DNA of 64,000 nt from Thermocrispum agreste DSM 44070 (GTDB taxonomy: Bacteria; Actinomycetota; Actinomycetes; Mycobacteriales; Pseudonocardiaceae). This document shows, in pieces, positions 59,120-64,000 of the stretch. Below the pieces are notes generated by a model that did not search any database, was not told the DNA's origin, and saw only the letters and a list, made by a program, of their open reading frames with translations. The position numbers and the translations under genes were made by a program. The stretch is from positions 858,886-922,885 of the forward strand of contig NZ_KE386604.1 of NCBI RefSeq assembly GCF_000427905.1, in the 5' to 3' direction. Numbering within the stretch: the stretch's first letter is position 1; every line of letters begins with the position of its first letter.

Positions 59120-62100
59120 ATGCCCGACCCCCACCTGCTCGCTGAGCCCGGCATGCCCAGCGCCACGGGTGGACCGGCGCCGACGCTCGTCAGAGCGGAC
59201 CGAGCGCGGCCGGCCGGCTGGCAATGGGACGGCGAAGCCCAGCAGCTGCTCGACGGCCGCGAAGGGTTCGTACGCGTCGTCGGCGGCCCCGGCACGGGCA
59301 AGACGTCGCTGCTGGCCGAGGCGGCCGCTCGGCGCATGCTCGACGACGGGCCGGACCGTGTGCTGGTGCTGACCAGCACCAGAAAGGCCGCCGAGGCCCT
59401 TCGCTCGCAGATCGCCCGCCTGTTGACCCACCTGTCCGGAGAGCAAGCCTCCGCTCCGCGCGCGGTCCGGGAGCCGATGGTGCGCACCGTCCACTCCTAC
59501 GCCTTCGGCGTGCTGCGTGCCCAGGCAGCCGAGGAGGGCTCGCCACCGCCGCGCCTGTTGTCCGGGCCGGAACAGGATGCCGTGGTCCGGGAACTGCTCG
59601 CGGGTGATCTGGCGGACGCCATGGACGGCCACGACAGCTACTGGCCCGAACGGCTCAGGCCGGCCCTGACCGTTCCCGGCTTCGCCGAGGAACTACGGGA
59701 TCTGCTGATGCGGGCAGCCGAGCGGGGGCTGAGCCCGGAAGACCTGGTGCGCCTCGGGCGCCGGAAGAAGCGCGACGAATGGGTCGCCGCGGGGACGTTC
59801 TGGCAGCAGTACGAGCAGGTCACCCGTTTGCGCGCGGCCGGAGGCAGTGCGCTGGCGGTGCCGCCTGCCGCCGCGTACGACGCCGCGGAGCTGGTGACGG
59901 CGGCATTGCTGTCGCTGATGGACGACGACAAGCTGCTGGCTCGGGAGCGCGAGCGCATCCGGCATCTGTTCGTGGACGATGCGCAGCACCTCGCCCCGTT
60001 GCAGTGGCGGCTGATCCGGCTCATCGGCACCGGCGCGAAGCAGTTCGTCGTGGCGGGTGACGCCGATCAAACGGTGTTCTCCTTCCGCGGAGCCGAGCCG
60101 GTCGAGTTCGTCGAGGCCGACCCGGACGGCAAGCACACCGTGACGCTGCGGCAAGGCAGGCGGATGGCGCGTTCGGTGCGTGAGGCCGTCGCGCGCCTGG
60201 CCGAGGCGGCGCCGCGGCCGCACCGGGTGCCCGACGTCGCGCCGGATCAGCCGGACCTGGGTGTCGCGGTCCGCCTGTTCCGGTCCCCGGCCGCGGAAGC
60301 GGCATGGGTCGCCGACCAGCTCCGCCGGGCCCACCTCGTCGACGGCATTCCCTGGGACGAGATGGCCGTCGTCGTCCGGTCTCCCGGCCGGACCTTCCCG
60401 GTGTTGCAGCGGGCACTGCGATGGGCCGGAGTGCCCATCGCGTCGGCCGCCGATCACCTGCCGCTGGCGCGCAACCCCGCCGTCCGCCCGCTGCTCACCG
60501 CACTGCGCGTGGTCGCCCACCCCGAGCAGCTGACCCCCGAGCTGGCCGACGAGCTGTTGTCCTCACCGCTCGGCGGCGCGGACCCGCTCGCGCTGCGCAG
60601 GTTGCGGCGCGGCCTGCGCCGCCTCGAGCTGACCACCGGCGGCGACCGGTCCAGCGACGAGCTGCTGGTCCAGGCCATCCGCGACAACGACCCGCTCACC
60701 GCGCTGGCCGACAGCGAAGCGGGCCCGCTGCGCAGGCTGGCTGCGGTGCTGTCGGCAGGCCGTGCCGCGATCGACCGCAAGGCCGACGTCGAGCAGGTGC
60801 TCTGGGACATGTGGCAGGCCTCCGGGCTGCAGCAGCGGTGGCTGCGGCTGTCCGAGCGGGGCGGATCGCTCGGCCGCCAGGCGGACGCCGAGCTGGACGC
60901 CGTCGTCGCGCTGTTCCACGCCGCGGCGACGTATGCCGACCGTCTCCCGCAGGAAGGGGTGGACGGGTTCGCCGACTACCTGTTGTCGCAGCGGATCGCC
61001 GGGGACAGCCTGGCGCCGTCGGCGGTGACGTCGGCGGGGGTGGAGCTGACCACGGCGCACGGTGCGGCCGGGCGCGAGTGGACCGTCGTCGCGGTGCCGG
61101 CCGTGCAGGAAGGCAGCTGGCCCGATCTCCGCCCGCGCGGTTCGCTGCTCGGCGTCGAGCGGTTGGTCGACGTGCTGTCCGGGGTCGACGCCGACACGGT
61201 TTCCGCGATCGCGCCGGTGCTGGCCGAGGAACGGCGCCTGTTCCACGTGGCCTGCAGCCGGGCGCGCAGCCGGCTGCTGGTCAGCGCGTGTGCCGGAGAC
61301 GACGAGCAGCCGTCCCGCTTCATCGACGAGCTGGGCGTCGAACCGGTGGAGGTGACCAGCAGTGCGGGGCAGGCCGTGCAGCGGCCGCTGGTGCTGTCCC
61401 GGCTGGTCGGCGAGCTCCGTGCCGCCGTCTGCGACGAGCAGGCCGATCCCGGGCGCCGCCGCAGGGCGGCGCGGCAGCTGGCCCGGCTGGCGGCCGCCCG
61501 CGTGCCCGGCGCGCACCCGGACAGCTGGTACGGGTTGGCCGAACCGTCCACCGACAGGCCGCTTGCCGGGCCGGACGAGCAGCTGACCGTGTCCCCGTCG
61601 ACCGTCGATCTGCTGGATCGCTGCCCACTGCGGTGGCTGTTGGAGCGGCACGGCGGCACCGACCCCGCGCAGCTGGCCGCGGTGACCGGCTCGCTGGTGC
61701 ACTGGCTGGCGCAGCGAGCAGCCGACGGAGCTACGGTCGAGCAGCTGCGCAAGGAGCTGGACACGGCGTGGCGCAAGCTGGACGTGGGCGCGCCCTGGTT
61801 CGCCAGGCGCGAGCGCGAGCGGGTGCACCACATGCTGGACGCCTTCCTGGAATGGTTGCGGCGCAGCCGCGACCAGCTGACCGAACTGGCCGTGGAGTTC
61901 GACATCACGGTCGAGTTGCCCCCGGCGGCCGACGGCGTGCAGCGGGTACGCATCCGCGGGCGGGTGGACCGGCTGGAGAAGGACGGTTCGGGGCGCCAGG
62001 TCGTCGTCGACATCAAGACGAGCAAGTCACCGGTCAGCGCCCAGGAGGCGGCCGAGCACACCCAACTGGCCACCTACCAGCTTGCGGTGTGGCTCAGCGG

Positions 62101-62347
62101 CGGTGAGCCCGGCGGCGGCCAGCTGCTGTATCTGGCCAAACCGGACAAGAAGACCGGTGCCGGGAAAGTCGTCAGCCAGCCGCCGCTGGACGAGCAAGGC
62201 AGGCAGGAGTGGCTGCATCGGGTTCGGTCCGCAGCCAGGGCAGGGGTCGGCCCGGTGTATGTCGCCAGGGCGAGCACGGACTGCGGCCGCTGCCCGGTCC
62301 GGGCCTGCTGCCCGCTCCAGCCCGAAGGCAGGCAGGTGCCGTCATGA
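59120..62347 (+). CDS. adnA: Helicase-nuclease subunit AdnA
   Basis: 1075 residues. UvrD-like motor: Walker A GGPGTGKT (residues 55-62), motif II LFVDDAQHLAP near 285 with DDAQ instead of DExQ, GDADQTVFSFRGAEP and RQGRRMARSV. The C-terminal RecB-type nuclease has DIKTSKSPVS (Asp964, Lys966) and QLATYQLAVW. Four Cys for a [4Fe-4S] cluster are Cys835 (DRCPLRW) and DCGRCPVRACCPL at the end. With AdnB it resects double-strand breaks in actinobacteria. It overlaps adnB by 4 nt. Confidence 0.9.
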   Translation: MPDPHLLAEPGMPSATGGPAPTLVRADRARPAGWQWDGEAQQLLDGREGFVRVVGGPGTGKTSLLAEAAARRMLDDGPDRVLVLTSTRKAAEALRSQIARLLTHLSGEQASAPRAVREPMVRTVHSYAFGVLRAQAAEEGSPPPRLLSGPEQDAVVRELLAGDLADAMDGHDSYWPERLRPALTVPGFAEELRDLLMRAAERGLSPEDLVRLGRRKKRDEWVAAGTFWQQYEQVTRLRAAGGSALAVPPAAAYDAAELVTAALLSLMDDDKLLARERERIRHLFVDDAQHLAPLQWRLIRLIGTGAKQFVVAGDADQTVFSFRGAEPVEFVEADPDGKHTVTLRQGRRMARSVREAVARLAEAAPRPHRVPDVAPDQPDLGVAVRLFRSPAAEAAWVADQLRRAHLVDGIPWDEMAVVVRSPGRTFPVLQRALRWAGVPIASAADHLPLARNPAVRPLLTALRVVAHPEQLTPELADELLSSPLGGADPLALRRLRRGLRRLELTTGGDRSSDELLVQAIRDNDPLTALADSEAGPLRRLAAVLSAGRAAIDRKADVEQVLWDMWQASGLQQRWLRLSERGGSLGRQADAELDAVVALFHAAATYADRLPQEGVDGFADYLLSQRIAGDSLAPSAVTSAGVELTTAHGAAGREWTVVAVPAVQEGSWPDLRPRGSLLGVERLVDVLSGVDADTVSAIAPVLAEERRLFHVACSRARSRLLVSACAGDDEQPSRFIDELGVEPVEVTSSAGQAVQRPLVLSRLVGELRAAVCDEQADPGRRRRAARQLARLAAARVPGAHPDSWYGLAEPSTDRPLAGPDEQLTVSPSTVDLLDRCPLRWLLERHGGTDPAQLAAVTGSLVHWLAQRAADGATVEQLRKELDTAWRKLDVGAPWFARRERERVHHMLDAFLEWLRRSRDQLTELAVEFDITVELPPAADGVQRVRIRGRVDRLEKDGSGRQVVVDIKTSKSPVSAQEAAEHTQLATYQLAVWLSGGEPGGGQLLYLAKPDKKTGAGKVVSQPPLDEQGRQEWLHRVRSAARAGVGPVYVARASTDCGRCPVRACCPLQPEGRQVPS

Positions 62348-64000
62348 CCACGTCGACCACGTCGCCGCGGCTCCGGGCACAGGCCAGCCCGGAGCGCATC
62401 GCGGAAGCCCTCGGCCTGCCGAGGCCGACCCCGGAGCAGGCCGCGGTCATCGCTGCTCCTGCCGAGCCTGCCCTGGTGGTGGCCGGTGCGGGTGCAGGCA
62501 AGACCGAGACCATGGCCGCACGGGTGGTGTGGCTGGTGGCCAACGGCTACGTCGCGCCGGAGCGGATCCTGGGCCTCACGTTCACCCGCAAGGCCGCACG
62601 TCAGCTCGGCGAGCGCGTGCGGGCCCGGCTGCGGCGGCTGGCCGGCTCCGGCCTGCTCGACGAGGTGGACCCGAGCGGCGGGATCAAAGCCGCACTGGTG
62701 GCGGGCGAGCCCACGGTGCTGACCTACCACGCCTACGCCGGACGGCTGCTGTCCGAGCACGGCCTGCGGATTCCGGTGCAGCCGGGCGTCCGGCTGTTGT
62801 CGGAGACGGCGTGCTGGCAGCTGGCGCACAAGGTCGTGGCTTCGTGGGACGAGGACCTGGAGACCGACTACGTCCCGCAGAGCATCACCGAGCAGGTTCT
62901 GCAGCTGGCCGGGGAACTCGGTGAGCACCTGGTGGACGTCGACCAGCTGCGCGCCTACACCGAGTGGCTGACCGACCTGATCCTGAACGCCCCGCGCGCC
63001 AAGGGACAGCGGGCGCAGCTGCGGTCCGACCTGCAGCGGATCGTCGACCAGCAGCGGCTGCGGCTCCGGCTGCTGCCGCTGGTGGAGGAATACCGGCGGC
63101 GCAAGTTCGCCGAAGGAGCGCTCGACTTCGCCGATCAGATGGCGCTGGCCGCGCGGCTGGCCGCCGAACACCCCGAGGTGGTGGAGATCGAACGACAGCG
63201 CTTCGGCGCGGTGCTGCTGGACGAGTACCAGGACACCGGGCACGCGCAGCGTGTCCTGCTCCGCGCACTGTTCGGCGCCCAGCCGGGGCGCACGCCGCAG
63301 CCGCCGCCGATGCCGGTGACCGCCGTCGGTGACCCGGTGCAGGCGATCTACGGCTGGCGCGGTGCCAGCGCGGCCAACCTGCCCCGATTCACCAGCGACT
63401 TCCCGCGCTCTGGCGGCCGCCCCGCGGCGAAGTACGGCCTGCTGACCTCGTTCCGCAACCCACCGCAGGTGCTGGCCCTGGCCAACGCGGTGTCGGCGCC
63501 GTTGCGGGCGAGCAGCGGCGCCGGGGAGTTGCGGCCGCTGCCGAGCGCCCCGCGCGCCGATGTCCGATGTGCTCTCCTGCCGAGCGTCGGCGCCGAACGC
63601 GCCTGGCTCGCCGAGGAGATCGCGGAGCGCTGGCACGCCGCCACCGCATCCGGATCGCCGCCGACCGCGGCGGTGCTGGTCCGCCGCAGGGCGGACATGG
63701 CGCCCATCGCTGCCGAGTTGCGAGCGCGCGGGGTTCCGGTCGAAGTCGTCGGCCTCGGCGGGTTGCTGGCCGAGCCCGAGGTGGCGGATCTCGTCGCGAC
63801 GTTGCGGGTTCTTGCCGACCCGCTGGCCGGGAGTGCGGCCGCGCGATTGCTCACCGGTGCACGGTGGCGCATCGGCGCGGCCGATCTGGCCGCCCTGTGG
63901 CGCCGGGCCAGGGAGCTGGCCGCGGTGCCGGAGGGCAACGAGGACTCGGCGCTGGACGCGGCGGTGGCCGAGCGGGCGGAGCTGACCGGCCTGGTCGACG
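62344..64000 (+). CDS. adnB: Helicase-nuclease subunit AdnB, N-terminal part
   Basis: 552 codons are present and the gene runs off the right edge; the family is about 1,100 residues. Walker A GAGAGKTETMAARV (Lys53), GLTFTRKAARQLGERV, motif II LLDEYQDTGHAQRVLLRALF (Asp293) and VGDPVQAIYGWRGASAANL are all canonical, unlike AdnA motif II. This supports AdnB as the main motor. The nuclease domain lies outside the window. Confidence 0.9.
   Translation, partial: MTTSTTSPRLRAQASPERIAEALGLPRPTPEQAAVIAAPAEPALVVAGAGAGKTETMAARVVWLVANGYVAPERILGLTFTRKAARQLGERVRARLRRLAGSGLLDEVDPSGGIKAALVAGEPTVLTYHAYAGRLLSEHGLRIPVQPGVRLLSETACWQLAHKVVASWDEDLETDYVPQSITEQVLQLAGELGEHLVDVDQLRAYTEWLTDLILNAPRAKGQRAQLRSDLQRIVDQQRLRLRLLPLVEEYRRRKFAEGALDFADQMALAARLAAEHPEVVEIERQRFGAVLLDEYQDTGHAQRVLLRALFGAQPGRTPQPPPMPVTAVGDPVQAIYGWRGASAANLPRFTSDFPRSGGRPAAKYGLLTSFRNPPQVLALANAVSAPLRASSGAGELRPLPSAPRADVRCALLPSVGAERAWLAEEIAERWHAATASGSPPTAAVLVRRRADMAPIAAELRARGVPVEVVGLGGLLAEPEVADLVATLRVLADPLAGSAAARLLTGARWRIGAADLAALWRRARELAAVPEGNEDSALDAAVAERAELTGLVD

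Overview
The window is about 70% G+C chromosomal DNA from an actinomycete, most likely of the order Pseudonocardiales. The reasons are a coenzyme F420 operon, a SigE-RseA-HtrA-TatB block, an LpqY-SugABC-type trehalose importer, an ESX/EspG-type secretion cassette, many GTG starts and many leaderless promoters. I cannot name genus or species. No rRNA, tRNA, CRISPR array or insertion sequence was seen.

Layout. (1) 1-4840: 3' end of the GDP-mannose pyrophosphorylase gene, a low-G+C HNH endonuclease gene with a disrupted start, then a minus-strand run fbiA-fbiB-NUDIX-GntR with 4-nt overlaps. (2) 5240-9333: ferredoxin and the succinylase branch of diaminopimelate/lysine synthesis (dapC, dapD, dapE). 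(3) 9475-22605: LOG-family gene, a decayed NTF2-like gene, acyltransferase, folP2-like gene, DivIVA-domain protein, SRPBCC protein, tagA, enoyl-CoA hydratase, DUF3117, leucyl aminopeptidase, O-methyltransferase, then sigE-rseA-htrA-tatB. (4) 23030-35163: mrp, slipin, acyl-CoA dehydrogenase, the trehalose-type ABC importer, a ParB-like/phosphoesterase/NTPase-remnant group and corA. The gene order in blocks 2-4 follows the M. tuberculosis Rv1177-Rv1239 region. (5) 35374-42251: MaoC hydratase, DUF2332, NUDIX, small membrane proteins, PHP phosphatase, MarC, a beta-propeller protein. (6) 42255-52633: DEAD helicase, ferritin-like protein, DUF3107, TetR regulators, hydrolases, DUF3152 metzincin-like protein, moeZ and a TIGR02569 protein, matching the Rv3205-Rv3212 region. 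(7) 52807-58764: an accessory insertion with an ESX-substrate/EspG cassette, a frameshifted winged-helix gene, DUF3224 and a WYL regulator. (8) 58731-64000: alkyltransferase-like protein and the AdnA-AdnB helicase-nuclease; adnB runs off the end.

The conserved genes serve cofactor F420 supply, cell-wall precursor synthesis, envelope stress response, sugar uptake, sulfur transfer and double-strand break processing. The less usual content is the ESX cassette, four damaged accessory genes that together carry five single-base-loss frameshifts while neighbouring conserved genes look intact, and many different short tandem repeats at gene 3' ends, three of which span the stop codon of the upstream gene.
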